A stretch of DNA of 64,000 nucleotides, taken from positions 165,564,643 through 165,628,642 of the forward strand of contig JAUPFV010000001.1 in assembly GCA_036936605.1 (NCBI GenBank), read 5' to 3'. Below the pieces are notes generated by a model that was given only the letters and a program-made list of their open reading frames with translations, searched no databases and was not told the origin of the DNA. This DNA is from Limnanthes douglasii subsp. nivea. Lineage: Eukaryota > Streptophyta > Magnoliopsida > Brassicales > Limnanthaceae. The position numbers and the translations under genes were made by a program. Below are positions 32,401 through 45,100 of the stretch, in pieces (within the stretch, counting starts at the first letter, position 1; each line of letters starts with the position of its first letter).

Positions 32401-32592
32401 TTGATAGAAGAAGTGCTTCATAAATTTAGAATTAGGTACCGAATTCTTGAAGATGTGACCATGAGGGTGCCCTCATTTGGCAAACAACCTTACGAGACCC
32501 AGGAGAACGAAACGTGTTTATACACCACCATTTTTTACTGGGGGCTTTGCCTTCCCCTCCATCATTCATTCAATATTTTTTTAACTTCATAG
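32401..32592 (+). pseudogene. Extra-ORF domain fragment (Transposase_28-like)
   Basis: The frame encodes RILEDVTMRVPSFGKQPYET, then NETCLYTTIFYWGLCLPLHHSF, and ends at a TAG. The run V(T/R).R(V/L)P...... E.C.Y...F.WGL..PLH is the pattern of the gypsy-type extra-ORF domain also seen at 1823-2699, about 36260-36600 and about 54880-55180. Nothing identifiable extends it on either side. Confidence 0.55.
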
Positions 32593-33649
32593 GAATATGC
32601 CCTACATAATTAACAACCAATAGATTGAGGATGTTACTGAGTGTAATGTGAAGCTTTAAAGTGCTGAATATTCTCGTATCTTTGTCAGACTTCATAGCAG
32701 CAGTAGAAAAAGCCCCCTTTTTTTAGAAAAAGCAAATTTCGCATCAAACAAAGCCTAAATCGGATATAAAAATCAGAATGTTCAAGCTCACTTCTGTAAC
32801 CTTTAATATTGTTACGGGAAGTGCTTTCGTGCGATATTCGTCGTGACAACCCATGTTATCGTCGTGGAAAATTTGCGTGTTCGCCACGGCATGGCCTGGT
32901 TTGTTTTTGAGAAGTCGTTTGTCATAACAAGGCCCAAGTTTGTTGCTTTGAAGACAAGCTACTACAATGAAAAATGTATTCGCTGTAGTGGCGCACTGAT
33001 GGGGGTTGAGTTGGGTCTTGTTTCTTTCGACCATGTAAACACTAATACGTTTGGACAGGCTTTAATTTTTATTTTATATATATGGTTGATAAGATGTGTT
33101 TAAATCTTAAGTGTAATTTCATGATTAGGGTACAGAAGATGGTAGCCGAATCATGAATCAAACATATCAACCCAAAGGAAGGTTGTTTGTGAATGGAGGA
33201 ACCTATAGTCTAGACGGTTCACAGATTAATTATATCAGAAGCATTGTCAGCCAAAAAAGGATAATGATTGGTATATTTAACAATAAACAAGTGATTATTA
33301 TCTGTAAATGAATTATTAAGGTTTAATTGGAATAGGCAAACCAGCTCAAATGAGTGTTTTACCAGTATTGGGTCAATTAAAAGTAGAATAGTAATGATTT
33401 TCTTAAACTCATAAAAGACATTTTAGTATATTTAATTAAATGCATCTTATTAGTTATGTTTGTTATATTTTACATTGCATGTTTAGCATGTTTAAACACC
33501 GTTTAATTTTAAAAACTATATGTCAAATAAAGTAAATCTTATGTATTGTTTGTTATGTGTAAAAGTTATAGCTAAACTTTAACGCATAAGGCAATCGAAC
33601 CCCATTTTTAGATGTGTTATTTTTTCCAATGAATTGAGGATATACAGTT
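32593..33649. other. No firmly recognisable gene
   Basis: Overlapping open frames exist on both strands between 32744 and 33103 (up to 96 codons), but neither matches a family I recognise. This may be more of the extra-ORF relic or the decayed leader of Copia-5. Confidence 0.4.
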
Positions 33650-34341
33650 TTATTTGAACTATTTAGATAATGACTTTGAATTAAGGATTAAGAACCCCAC
33701 ATTCCTCACTAAAGATAGTTCTCATAAGGAGAATAAATCATTTGAGACGTTGGAAAAGTCACGTAAGTTATGCTTAGGAATCATGAAAAAATGAATAGCA
33801 TTGGAATTATATGGGCATGTCCTGACTTAGCTCACCCATGCAACTGAGTCTCAAGGATGTTGAAACAAATTTTGATAAAGTTCTATAAGGTCAAGATTAA
33901 CATATTGTCGATGTATCTTTCCACCTTGAAGTTTAATAACAAAACGAAAAATAAGATTACATGTTTGGGGATGTCAATGATCGCCTCAAAGTTAAAGGAC
34001 TTAAGATAAAATTATCAAAAGAAGTTGTAATAGGGTTTGCGTTTCAGTGTTTTCTCATGCTACTTAGGAGGATAAAAGGCTAAAATAAGAAATTTCTAAG
34101 CTGTATAAGTTGAGTTATCAGTAAGTAAAACATATATGAAAAAATATGATAGAACTTTTATAAGGATCCAAATTCAGAAGCCAAGTAATCTAATGAATCA
34201 CCTGATGCAACCTGATGCTACTTTTGTAAAAATGATGGGGCATCGCAAAAGATAGTGTGAAAATTATCAAGCTTGTATAACATATAAAGGTCATCGAACA
34301 ACTCTGTTATGTTCAGAAATTAATTTAGTTTTAGTTGCAGG
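33650..34341 (+). pseudogene. Copia-5 gag remnant
   Basis: Pieces in changing frames correspond to Copia-2 gag: HKEKKSF-like acidic/basic stretch, KSRKLCLGIMKK, DVETNFDKVL, GDVNDRLKVKGLKIKLSKEV and VIGFAFQCFL. A zinc-knuckle remnant lies near 34220. Stops and small indels are frequent, so this is an old copy. Confidence 0.75.
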
Positions 34342-34646
34342 TGTTGAGTTATAATCTTTTTTTTAGTGAGAGAAAGTAAAAAAAGAAAACTAAATTTTAC
34401 AAAGAGAAAATAGTTTTAGAAATCAATATTTTTCTAATGAAAAAAATTATCCTTTATTCATTGCCCCACTCCTTATTTATAGGAGTGTCCTACTTTTATA
34501 ACTGAATCAGTTATATAAATGGGTAAATTATATTGAAGCCTAATATATTTAAAAATACTCTAAATTTTATTGTATAGCTCTACAATCCATCATACATAAC
34601 TTTATCCTTATTACATTAAGACCCTCAATATTTCATATCCTTAGTA
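34342..34646 (-). repeat. Gypsy-1 3' LTR
   Basis: It starts tgttgagttataatct on the plus strand and ends ccttagta next to gtagccccct, the polypurine tract complement. It matches 45101-45380 with many differences. Confidence 0.88.
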
Positions 34647-35184
34647 GTAGCCCCCTAGTTCTTATGAAAAATAGTTAATAAGAACTAGTAATCATCAAAA
34701 GTCATGGTAGGTAGAAATTGTTAATTCCCAAAATCGAATTTGCTTCGAATTAAACTTTCCCATCTCCTCAATAGAATGATTTGTCTCAACCTTTGTTGTC
34801 CTCGAATAAATGCATATCTATATTTTTTCTCAAATGTAAATCATTTTTCAATCGATTCAAAACTGCTTGATTGCACATTTTTCATCCTCGAATTATATTA
34901 TACTCATGTTTACTTCTAATCTGGTTCAAACCGTTTACTCAACCCTTTGTTTATGCTTCAAATAATCACACATGTAATCTTCAGTCAGCCTTTCAGTAAC
35001 AGTTAGAAACGTCTAGAATACCCTAGTACGCATGCAAAAATCTCTTAGGCTTGCCACTAGGTCTGACAACTAACAGGGGTCACGTTATCCCATTACAAGT
35101 AACCGTTTGGCATTCCTTCTTTCTACCCAATAATCATCATTACCTCTCCAAATTCTCTGACCATTTTCTCTTTCATATTTATTT

Positions 35185-35192
35185 TATAAATA
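35185..35192 (+). promoter_or_regulatory. TATA box of the Gypsy-1 antisense ORF
   Basis: The sequence tataaata lies upstream of the extra ORF. It is followed 47 bp downstream by atgagagaaag, also found 52 bp after the TATA box of Gypsy-2. The pyrimidine-rich region between them suits a plant transcription start. The promoter role is inferred. Confidence 0.5.
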
Positions 35193-35229
35193 CTCCCTCC
35201 CTCATTATTTTTGTTTCACAAATACCGTA

Positions 35230-38200
35230 TAATGAGAGAAAGTTCATCTGAAAACCCAATTTCTTGGCTACCTTATTGTTAAATCTCAATTTCTTGGCTA
35301 CCTTTTCCGGAAAACTCATCTCTCTCAGCTAGACTTTAAACTTTTACGAACTAATTTGAAGATTTTTTCTTCATCTTAGTTTATGAAAAAATCTGCAGCT
35401 ACTGAAAAACTCATTTTTGGATTTTATGATTACTTGTGCATCAGTTAAGGGCTGCTGAATATAAAGCTGCAAGAGTGATAGACACTTCTCTGAATTTCTC
35501 AACTCAGAATACTGTATACAGTAACTTCAACCCTAACCAAAGTTTTCATGTATTTCAGAGTTCATCCAACTCATATCTTAAATCATTTACCAAAATATCC
35601 TCGACAATCATTACCACCATCTCAAAATTCTTCTCCAACACTTTCTGGCCACTCATTTGTTCCTCCTCAAAATAATTGCAAAGTAACACAAAGCAAAACC
35701 ATTAACATAAGATCATAAAAAGCTTCAACATCCACTAGATCTGATCCACCTTGAAATTTATGCAAAGAGAATTCTCGAGTTCAGTCAAAAGCTCATCTCT
35801 CCCAAAACCGTCCTGTTAAAACGAAGATATTCATATTTATGAGAGACCTTGAAGCTGATAACACTTCATAAAATTATGCCAAAACAATACAAAAATTATA
35901 CACCACTATCTTCTCCCAGAGGAAGATTCTTAAGACTAACGTTGAGTCACAACAAACTCCCTCAAATGGTCAAGATAAAAATTTGGCCTTAAACGCCAAC
36001 CCTCCTCAACTAATTGACAAAGCTTCTGAAGAAGAAGCTTATTCAGAGAAAAGAACTGAAACGAACTCTAATGGTGAGGCTGCAGAAAGTGGTGTTGCTT
36101 CTGAAACCGAAGACAATGCTTCGAAAAAAATAGGAAGCAGAAAAAAAAGAATAAAAAGAAAATGCAGTTAAACTTCCTAAAGATCTTGCTGCCAGTGTTA
36201 GTGTGAATATAAAACCACTCCACTTCGAATATATCATGGCGTTGAAAAATGTGTCATATGATTATAGTGAAGCTTAAGCCGCTCATTTAAAGAAACAATG
36301 GGGAATTCCCGACAATATAGTTCTTAGACTACCAAGAGAATGAGAGACTCCACTTGATTCTGGAAAGACAAATTTGTGGTCTATCTTGAGATCATCAATT
36401 GGGGTCTTTGGTTCCCACTGGATTCGATAATAGTGGAGTACTTCAAACTCTTGAATCTCTGTTATATACAAGCGACACCAAATTTATGGTTCATGCTCAT
36501 GTCAGTTATCATGGCTTCTAGACTAAGCCAAACCCCTCTCTCCATTAAAGATTTCATCCCCATGACTGGTCTTTCCAAAGGTCCGGAATTTCCTTCTACT
36601 ATCTAACACTTGTTGGTGATTTCAAAATAATCGATGATTTACTCAAGCAAAAACATTTCTTCCTATCTGGAGCATGGGAGAATGGGAAAACAATATCAAA
36701 AAAGAACCCTTCCAAACTTAACATAGTCTGGTGAAGTAACAGTTAGTTTTCTCATCTTTTCTTTTAATCTTTATAACTTAAATTATTTTTTCACATCTAT
36801 TGCTACTGTATGTACGAATTTTGAGGATATACAAAGCTCGCAAGAAGAATGCGAAAGATATCTTTACCAAGTTGGCCACTTGGGAAGAAAAGGAATAGGG
36901 AAACGAGTTCCAGTCAGCTTTTGTGAATATAAACTTTATCAATAGTCAATTGTGGAGATTCTCTCGGATTCTAATCTTCCAAAAACATTGATGGAACCAC
37001 CCAATTGAGGTCGTTGTAAAACGATTGATATCACCTGATGATAAGGCATAATCTAATATATTCTAATATATTATAATAATATAATGGTAATCAAAAACAT
37101 AATGATAAACAAATCGCACCATCTCTGTAATAGGTAAATGCCTCTTTTTCTTCCGAAGTTGTTGGAATTATTCGTAATAAGATATTGGCTATAATCGAAA
37201 AGGTTTTATCAATAAAATTTCCATTTATACGTGATCTAGGCATAGGTGTAGTAATCCATTCTATAACTTTTTTGATTACTTTTCGTGAGGAAATAATCCC
37301 ACAAACAAAAGGAATTTTACAATACGGACTAACATAAAAGTAGACTCGGAATTGAAACATGTTCTAAAGTCATATGTCTTTGAAAACAAAGACTAAAAAT
37401 AAAAAAGCAACTAGTACTGCTAGTCCTAGCTCTTCAACAAATCTGATCACAAAAGAGAGAGAGAGAGAGATCAAAATGAAGGCAAACGAAGCTAGCCTTC
37501 CAACAATTGAAGAAGGTGTCGATGCTGAACCTTCTCCAAAAATAAATAAAAATATTTCCCCCAAGAAGAAAAAGAACACTTCAAAAACTCCTCCAACTAA
37601 GAGGGAAAAAATAATTTTGAAGAAGCTCCCTCAGAAATGCCTCCCGCAAAAGTGCCTCCTTCCGAAGCTGAAGAGATTGAAGTTGAAGATCATCGAGGAG
37701 GTGACAACTTTAATTTTGAAGAATCGATTAGTGTAGAAGAACCGCAAGAGCTTTACCAAGATATGGATCATTCGGTTCGATTCCAAGAGCAATTTCAACA
37801 GATTGGACATCAACTTACTGCTCCTCTTCTGTCTGAGATTTTAATTCAAACCTTCCACCAATTGCCTTATCTTCTACTCTCATGCCTTACAATAATCAGA
37901 GGTTTATCGCTATCGAAGAGTCATCTGAAAAAGTTTCAATTGCACTGCAACCACTTTCTAAACTCGAAGCAGCAACCAAAATATTATGCACAAAAGTCAA
38001 CTATGCTCGACTTCACTAAAAAATTATGGCTAAGCATATAGTTCGATGGAAAAAAGAAGCTGCAAGAGAAAATAAAATGAGGGAAATATTTGGCAATCAT
38101 ATTGTGGAACAATTTCAAGTGTTCCAGGCTGACAGGTCGGAATTTATAAAAGGAGTTATCTAACTCAAACATCATCTATGATATGTCCATGATAAAAAAA

Positions 38201-38640
38201 GAGCTAAAGACTTCCCATTAGGCTGGAATTGACGAACTTAAATCCAAACATGACCTGGAGATATCCGAGGAACTGAAAAAAATTATCTTCTCTTCAAAAG
38301 TCTCTAAACAAGAGCAAAGAAGAAAAAACAAAATTGACTCAAGACATGGAAACAATCAAAATAGCATTCAAAGGAGAAAAACAAACTATTTTGAAAGCTG
38401 TTAAAACTCAATGAGGACGAGAAACTATTGCTGCGATTAAAAATGCCTAGCAGCAGAAAACAATCGAATGGCTTCGTGAATTCCATGCAGCATTCCCAAA
38501 AGCAAATCTGATAAGATTTTGGGAACTAATTCCCATAGAGAACTGTCCTAGTGAATCCTTCGAAGCTGTGCCATATGATTCCTTGGAAGAAACGAACTCA
38601 GAAGAAAATGAAGAAAATTCACGTGAAGAGAATGAGTAAT
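35230..38640 (+). pseudogene. Gypsy-1 antisense extra ORF
   Basis: The plus-strand coding region has several frames and stops. It has an N-terminal low-complexity part (Ser/Asn-rich, then Lys/Glu-rich EEAYSEKRTETNSNGE). The conserved domain is at 36235-36610, with KKQWGIPDNIVLRLP, YLEIINWGLWFPLDS and MASRLSQTPLSIKDF. After it come a Lys-rich linker (SPKKKKNTSKTPPTK, about 37560) and a charged C-terminus near 38100-38640 that is probably a coiled coil. The domain matches the gypsy-type Transposase_28-like family, of unknown function. Such extra ORFs, including antisense ones, are known from Tat-lineage elements. A plastid DNA fragment interrupts it at about 37078-37365. It converges with the integrase end on the other strand. 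Confidence 0.8.
37078..37365 (-). pseudogene. ycf3: Plastid DNA insertion: ycf3 exon 1 with flanks
   Basis: Reading leftwards, ATG at 37243 starts [20 protein letters not shown], then [20 protein letters not shown] and DG. This is the first exon of chloroplast ycf3 (pafI), an assembly factor for photosystem I. The exon is 124 bp (37120-37243), as in plastid genomes. It is followed directly by GTGCGATTTG, the 5' end of a group II intron, so this is a DNA copy and not spliced RNA. About 120 bp of the plastid upstream region is also present to about 37365. It cannot function in the nucleus. The exact junctions are not resolved. Confidence 0.85.
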
Positions 38641-38840
38641 TGTTGTTTCTTTTTTCTTTTTGTGTTATGAAGTCATTATTTTTTGTTGATGACTCATTTT
38701 TGTGAATGCTGAACTGCTTGGAATTCAAACCCATATTTTTGTAAGGTCGGAATTTAGTTCAATTAACAAATACTTTCTTCTTTCCAAATTTATTTTCCAA
38801 GTCTTTCCTTATCATGAACAAGTCATTATTACCTTAAACT

Positions 38841-38843
<3 letters not shown>

Positions 38844-38913
<70 letters not shown>
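38844..38913. repeat. (TA)n microsatellite
   Basis: It is about 70 bp of pure TA between the converging ends of the Gypsy-1 extra ORF and integrase. An open frame of alternating Ile and Tyr across it is an artefact. Confidence 0.97.
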
Positions 38914-38916
<3 letters not shown>

Positions 38917-39259
38917 AAATAAATTTGTAATATCTTAAATAAACATAGTGCGTTTAAAGAATATATAACACTTCGAATACAACCACTATATTTAGAAAAC
39001 ATTAGAACCTCGAATACTACTAATGAGTTTAGAAACCTTTAGCACCTCGAATACAACCAGTGCTTTTAGAGAAAGTTAGCACCTCTAATACAACTAGTTA
39101 CTCTTGGTCAACAGCTTCAAAGATGATCAGTTTTTGACGAGTGACCAAGATAATATACATATTTGTATTTAAAACAACCATTGACCAAAAAATAATTTTA
39201 TTAATGTCCTCGAAAATATACTAGACACCTCATTAAAACCTTCCTCAACCAACAGATTA

Positions 39260-40342
39260 GGAAAGAGTATGAAAATTATTAAAAGGAAAACAATTATTCC
39301 TAATATAGCTTCAAATGTTCTATATTCCAAGGATGTTGAAGTAATCTTCCTTGCTCATCATAAAAGCAATATGTACCCGACTTTATTCACTCCATTACCA
39401 CATAAGGATCCTCCCAATTCGGGACCATCTTTCCAAGTCGTTTGTCCTTTGTATGGAGAAATACTTTCCTCAAGACTCTGTCACCTACTTTAAAATCCGT
39501 CCTTCTTATCTTTATATTATAGTGACTTCTCATCAAATTTTCATAATTAGTCATATTCAAATGTTCCATAACTCTTTTCTCTTCGATCAAGTCTAGCTCT
39601 GTTCTTTTTTCCTCCTCATTTAGCTCGTTGGAATAAAGTAGTACTCTATAAGAAGGTAAAGTAAATTCTGCATGACTAACAACATTTATACCATACACCA
39701 AGGTAAAAGGAGTTTCTTGAGAGGCCTCTTTAGGAGTTGTACAATAGGCCCACGACACATCTTGCAAATAGTTAGGCCATTTTCCTTCATCACCTGTTAA
39801 ATTTTTCTTCAAACCCTCCAAAATAGATCCCTTAGTTACCTCCACTTGACCATTTGATTGGGGATGAAAAAGTCTAAAAACATACGGTGTGATACCCTTC
39901 GAAGCGCAACAAGAAGTCATTTCTCTGTTGTTAAATTGAGGACCATTATCTGTGGTGATTTTTCGAGGAAATCCAAACGACAAAAAAATTTATATACAAT
40001 AAACTTAATAACATCCTTGGGTTTTGTACCATATAATGGTTCCGCTTCAGCCCACTTTGTAAAGTAATCTACCACCACTATAATCATATGACGTCGTCTA
40101 GAGGAAATAGGAAATGGACCTACTAAATCTATTCCACATTTATCAAACGGGATAGCTTCGGATACAAAAGTGAGCGGTACTGGTGGTTTGTGAATAGAAT
40201 TGGCAAAGCGTTCATAAGTATTATAGAATCGAACAAAGATCTTAGCATCATTCATAATTGAAGGCCAACAACAACCTGCCAACAAAACCTCACGCACTAA
40301 AGACTTAAACTCACAGTGACCTGAACCTTCACTATCATGCAA
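39260..40342 (-). pseudogene. Gypsy-1 integrase
   Basis: From 40342 leftwards the frame gives AGCCWPSIMNDA, FDKCGIDLVGPFPIS (first catalytic Asp) and YFTKWAEAEPL. A frameshift near 39985 leads into FGFPRKITTDNGPQFNN (second Asp), then HPQSNGQVEVTKGSI (Glu), WAYCTTPKEASQETPF and TLVYGINVVSHAEF. The C-terminal VGDRVLRKVFLHTKDKRLGK and LGKMVPNWEDPYVV follow, the usual gypsy integrase tail. The triad is retained across two frames. Confidence 0.9.
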
Positions 40343-40734
40343 ATCAGATAAAATCTCCTAAGATTCTTTCCTACCCAAACAATGTATAAATGGTCTACTT
40401 TAATATTTTTTGTATAATACTTCATCCAATAAAACATAACCATGGCCTTATACCTTAATGTTTTAGCCATATATGCATCTTAAGGTAACATACCTCTTAG
40501 TAAAAAAATTAAAGATATCACACCTCCAATCATTTCGAATTATGTCTAGAATTAGAAATACTTCCTCAACATATTTACATTGTTCTGATCGTGTTCAAAT
40601 CAAAGGACTCTCTAGTAGTAGTATCCATGAATATTCTTATGTATAACCAGTTGTTGCCAAAGAAATCAACAGTTGTATTATTTTCTCGGTTAATATGCTC
40701 TACAATCATTTATCAAACAAAATAGTCAAATTTC

Positions 40735-41400
40735 AAAGCTCGCGTAAATACAAAATTAATTGATCTTTCTTGGCCTCAGATACACCTGCCATATGATTTT
40801 CCATTAGTTGTGAATTTGTTTCCAAACGAACTGTTGTAGCTCCATATATATATATATATATGCAATCCTTAAACCAGCTAACACAACTTCATACTTAGCC
40901 TCATTATTCGATGCATGAAAACCAAAGTGAATAGCCTGATACATTGCCTCTCAGAAGGAAGAACTAATAATACCCAACGCTACATCCCAATATGCTAGAA
41001 CCACCATCACTTCAACCCACCCACATCGAAGTTTTTGGCAAGACTTCTTTATCTCTCTCCTCGTGTGGTCGGCTCGAATGAAATTCGACAAGAAATCAGC
41101 TAAAACTTGAGCTTTAATAGTCGTTCGAGGAGCAAAAATAATGTCAACACCTACCAATTCTACTGACCATTTGGTCATTCTAAAAGTCTGGTCGTTATAA
41201 CATATTCTTTTGTGGGAAAGAAGTTCGAACCACAATGGTATGAGCTTGAAAATAAGGGCTCATTTTCCTACCAGAAACCACTAAATACAAAACCAATTTT
41301 TCAAGTTTCAAATACCTTTTCTTTGATGCCAACAAACTTTTAATAGCGTAATAGACTGTTTTGAAATTCCTTTGTCTTCACATATAAAAACAACGCTTAC
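40735..41400 (-). pseudogene. Gypsy-1 dual RNase H region
   Basis: The gypsy-type RNase H end and the connecting MTKWSVELVGVDIIFAPRTT and LADFL motifs occupy 41235-41000. The second, archaeal-type RNase H follows: HFGFHASNNEAKYEVVLAGL keeps the catalytic Glu, while the SDSQL motif has become TNSQL, losing an Asp. An (AT) run at about 40846-40862 has expanded inside the domain, adding IYIYIY. Two RNase H domains in tandem are a hallmark of the Tat lineage. Confidence 0.8.
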
Positions 41401-42420
41401 ACCAAATCAGACAGTGCTATATATAAAAACAGCTGCTCTCAAGTTCGAAGCTTAGACAAAATTTCTCGTGATAACAAAAGTTCTTTAATGTTTGTAAATG
41501 TTGCTTCATAATTTTGTTTCCATTCACACTCTTTAGGCCTTCGTAAAACTTGGAAAAAAAGAAAACATTTATCAGAAAATCTTGAAATAAATCAATTAAG
41601 GGAAGCTAACCTTTCTGTCAAGACTTGAACCTCCTTTATAGTTCGAGGCGATGTCATTGAAACCAAAGTCTTCAGTTGTTCAGGATCTGCCTTTATCCCT
41701 TTTTCACTAATTATATACCCTAAATATATCCCTGATTGGACACCAAAAGCACATTTTTTCAGGATTCAGCTTCAAACGAATGGCTCTTAAATTTAAGAAG
41801 GTCTCATCAAAATCTTGCAGGTGTTCACCATCAGTTGGGATTTTAACCAACATACCATCAATGTATACCTCCATATCCTTCCAATCTGAGGATTAAAAGC
41901 CTTATTCACCAACCTTTGATATGTCGCTCTAGCATTCTTCAACCCAAACGGCATGACTCTATAACAATGTAGTCATCGATCAGTAATAAATGTATTACTT
42001 TCTTGATCTTTAGGATCAATTCGAATCTGATTATAACCTGTAAAGGCATACATAAAAGAAAGAATTTTATTCCCTAAAGTAAAATCAACCAACTGATCTA
42101 TTTGAGGGACTGGAAATGGATCTTTAGGGCATGCTCGATTCAAATCTGTGAAGTCAACACACATTCACCACTTTCCATTCTTCTTTTTTACTAGCACTGG
42201 GTTTGCAGTCCATAAAAGATATTGTGTCTCCCGAATATGTCCGAACCGAGAGAGACAATCCACCTCTTCCACAATAGCCTCTGACTTTTCTATAGAATAA
42301 ATCATTTTTTATGAATAAGAGGATTTATCCTAGGATTTATAGTTAGGTTATGACATATTATTTACGATGGAACTCCTATTACATCCTCTGTTTTCCAAGT
42401 TAAAATATCCAAATTATGAA
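41400..42420 (-). pseudogene. Gypsy-1 reverse transcriptase
   Basis: The best preserved part is CVDFTDLNRACPKDPFPVPQ, with DQLVDFTLGNKILSFMYAFT, where the first catalytic Asp (normally MDAF) is Tyr. The second motif reads VYIDGMLVK instead of YIDD. Further RT pieces lie at 41950-41880 and 41780-41620. At least three frame breaks are seen. The enzyme would be inactive. Confidence 0.82.
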
Positions 42421-42906
42421 ACAAAAATTGCAACAACTGATAACGCAAAGTAGGAGACAATAATGTTCATCCTCGTAAAGTCTTCATATTATAAAAAAAT
42501 ATAATATTCAATACCCTCTCTCACTGTTAAAGAACCCAGGGTCTCCCTCGGATCATCTCTTCCCTATTCATCCGAGGTTAACCTTTTTTTTTATTCAGTC
42601 ATCTGATCCTCAAAATTAGAACCTCGAACCCGTAGTGTTGTTGCATAACATTCTCTTGTCACTTTTTGGTCACTTCGAACCACTTCAACACGATCTTCAA
42701 TGACATATTTCAAACATTGATGAATAGTAGACACAACACCATACGTTCTTGAAAGCGAAGATCTCCCACAAATAGCATTATAGTTGGTTGGACATTCAAC
42801 CACCATGAACAAGACTTGAACTTTCTTTTTAAAAGAGCATTTTCCCAAACATACTTCACCTACATATTCACCAATTACTGAGTTGTTACCCCTATAAATC
42901 CAATTA

Positions 42907-43161
42907 TTACACAGACTTGAATAACACGTTTGTAGAACTCCCTGTATCTATTAGAACACTTCGAATTTGAGTGCCAGATATATGTGCCCCTATAACCACT
43001 GCATCCTCATGAATACCAACTATTCCCCTAAAATCATCCTCATCGAACAAAATAAAAGAAGAATCATGATTTTCATATAAGTGAGTAGCTATCCTTCCTT
43101 CTACTTGAGTTTCTAAACTAACAACGTGCCTTTTCCTGGAACTATTAGTATTACCAGACAT
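42907..43161 (-). pseudogene. Gypsy-1 aspartic protease
   Basis: The frame has EDDFRGIVGIHEDAVVIGAH and IRSVLIDTGSSTNVLF. The active-site DTGSS is intact and is followed by a stop soon after LFKSV. The segment 42591-42848 continues the linker between protease and RT (FMVVECPTNYNAICGR). Flanking frames are broken. Confidence 0.85.
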
Positions 43162-43199
43162 TGAATCTCCTCCAAAGATTGCTAAAGTTTCAAAATACT

Positions 43200-44682
43200 C
43201 ACATAAGATTCGAAATCATTCTTACTCTACTGGTTCATCCACAACCATCAAAATTAATCGATTTAGATATGTGTCCAAATATTCAAAGGCCGCATCAAAC
43301 TCATCATATTTAGAATTTAAAATCATCAATACACTTTCTTGCTTTGAATTTGGATTAACATTTTGTTGTGTCGAGGAGCTTAGAGTTTTTGATCCACTGC
43401 TTTGACCTTTGACAAAAGCTATGAATTTTCAATTTTCTATAAAATCGTGTATCTTCTTGTTTAAAGCTATACAATCTGTAGTAGCGTGCCCAATATAAGT
43501 ACGGTACTTGCAAACATGTTATTGCGCTCTTCTTTTAGTTTATTTATTGGAGCTCGCTTTTTAAAGCTTACATGACCTTTGGAGTTGTCATAAATAGCAG
43601 TAGCATTCTCGGTCAAGTCAGCATAATACTCTCGCCTTATCCACTGATTTAGAATTGGCATGTAAGGTTGATTGTTTGATGTGACTTGAAAAGGAACCCC
43701 TCATATTCGAGGAGATAAATTGTTATTTGTCCTCGGGCATGAATGTGGGTGATAGCTTGGATTAGTAGATTCTTGCCCCAAATTGTTCTGTAGAGAATCA
43801 GGTCCACCCCTAATTCTTATGAACTCATCTACTTTAATTTGATCTTCCACTTGAGTCAGTAAATCCCTAAAAGTAAATGTTATCATTTTTTTAGTTTTCT
43901 TTTCCAAATGTCTCGGTAACAACCCTTATCGAAACGCAACCATAGCAACCAGCTATTCACAATTATCCAACCCTGCTTTCGCTAATACAAACGCTTTGTA
44001 TAATCCTTCAATGTCTCTCTCATGGCTTGCTTGCATTGTATTATTATATATTTATTTGTACGCATCTATTTTCTTCACACAAACTGTCATCGGGAAGCTG
44101 TGTAAAAATCCCTAAAGTTGGTAATAGATCCCATCATAATCATATTATAGCACTTCTATTCAGTGCCTTTGAAGGTATGAGAAAACGTTCTGCACCAGCA
44201 TATCACCATCTTCGAAGTTCATCATATAGTTCTTGAATTGTTTAATATGCTTATCAGGATCCTGTATCCCATCAAACTTTTCAACCTTATAGATATCAAA
44301 ACTCTTCGAAAGAGTAATGGACCTATTCTCAATTGTTAAAGGAGAATTTTTCCAATCAACTCATTGTACGTATTAGTCATCTCCTCTTGTTCCCATAATA
44401 GCATACAAATTATGATAAGCTACACCTGTGTATTGGTTGGATGTATTCCCTTCACATCATTCAATATCCCTCAAATAACGAGGTTCATTGTCTTTTTTGT
44501 CTTATATTCCTTGCATGATTTTTGATACATATTTTTTTCTCCTTTCGAAGATCCCAGGTATTTTCTCTGCTTAAACAAGCCTCCCTCAGATTCTGAACTG
44601 CCAAATTCATTTCACTAGATATGATATACATATATTTCTCTTTCGTTTTTTTGAGAAGTTCGATGTTCTTTATTAGACTCAA
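43200..44682 (-). pseudogene. Gypsy-1 gag
   Basis: Reading leftwards: an N-terminal charged helix (LKKTKEKYMYIISSEMN), then the gag core VEKFDGIQDPDKHIKQFKNY with MMNFEDGDMLVQNVFS and HERDIEGLYKAFV, a basic QVEDQIKVDEFIRIRGG region at 43800, and a knuckle remnant CKYRTYIGHATTDC at about 43490. The last has Arg in place of the first His of the CX2HX4HX4C-like motif. Frames change several times. The same order occurs in Gypsy-2. Confidence 0.8.
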
Positions 44683-45100
44683 AATACACTTTTTCGATCG
44701 TTTCGAACTAGATGAGTTATATACGATTAATTCGATTGATTTTCCAATTCGTACTTCTATGTAAATCGTACCTCATATTTTAGCCTACCTGACCAAATAT
44801 ATTTTTCTCTTTTTGAACATACTTATCATTCCATGATGTTATTTTGTTCATCAACTAGATCATTCGAACTTGATGTCAAAATGACCTTGTTGTACCGAAA
44901 TTTGATCATATTTTTTACTTTCTTCCCTACGTAAATCGAATCGCAAAGTTTCAATAGCTTTTCGAACTGTTGGATCAGTTTCGTATCCTGGTTTCATATC
45001 GATCAAGAACGATATTACTACCTAAAAATTGAATAATTTCTGGTTTTTAGTGTGAAATCAAGGTACCAATCGACACTTTCTTCCATTATGGTCGCCAATT

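Noticed and set aside
32744..33103. Overlapping open frames on both strands (96 and 86 codons)
   Set aside because: Neither shows a recognisable domain, and no promoter or splice context is evident. They are left undecided and not called as a gene.
38702..38938. Plus-strand open frame ending in an IY repeat
   Set aside because: It is a translation of the (TA)n microsatellite between the converging Gypsy-1 ORFs.
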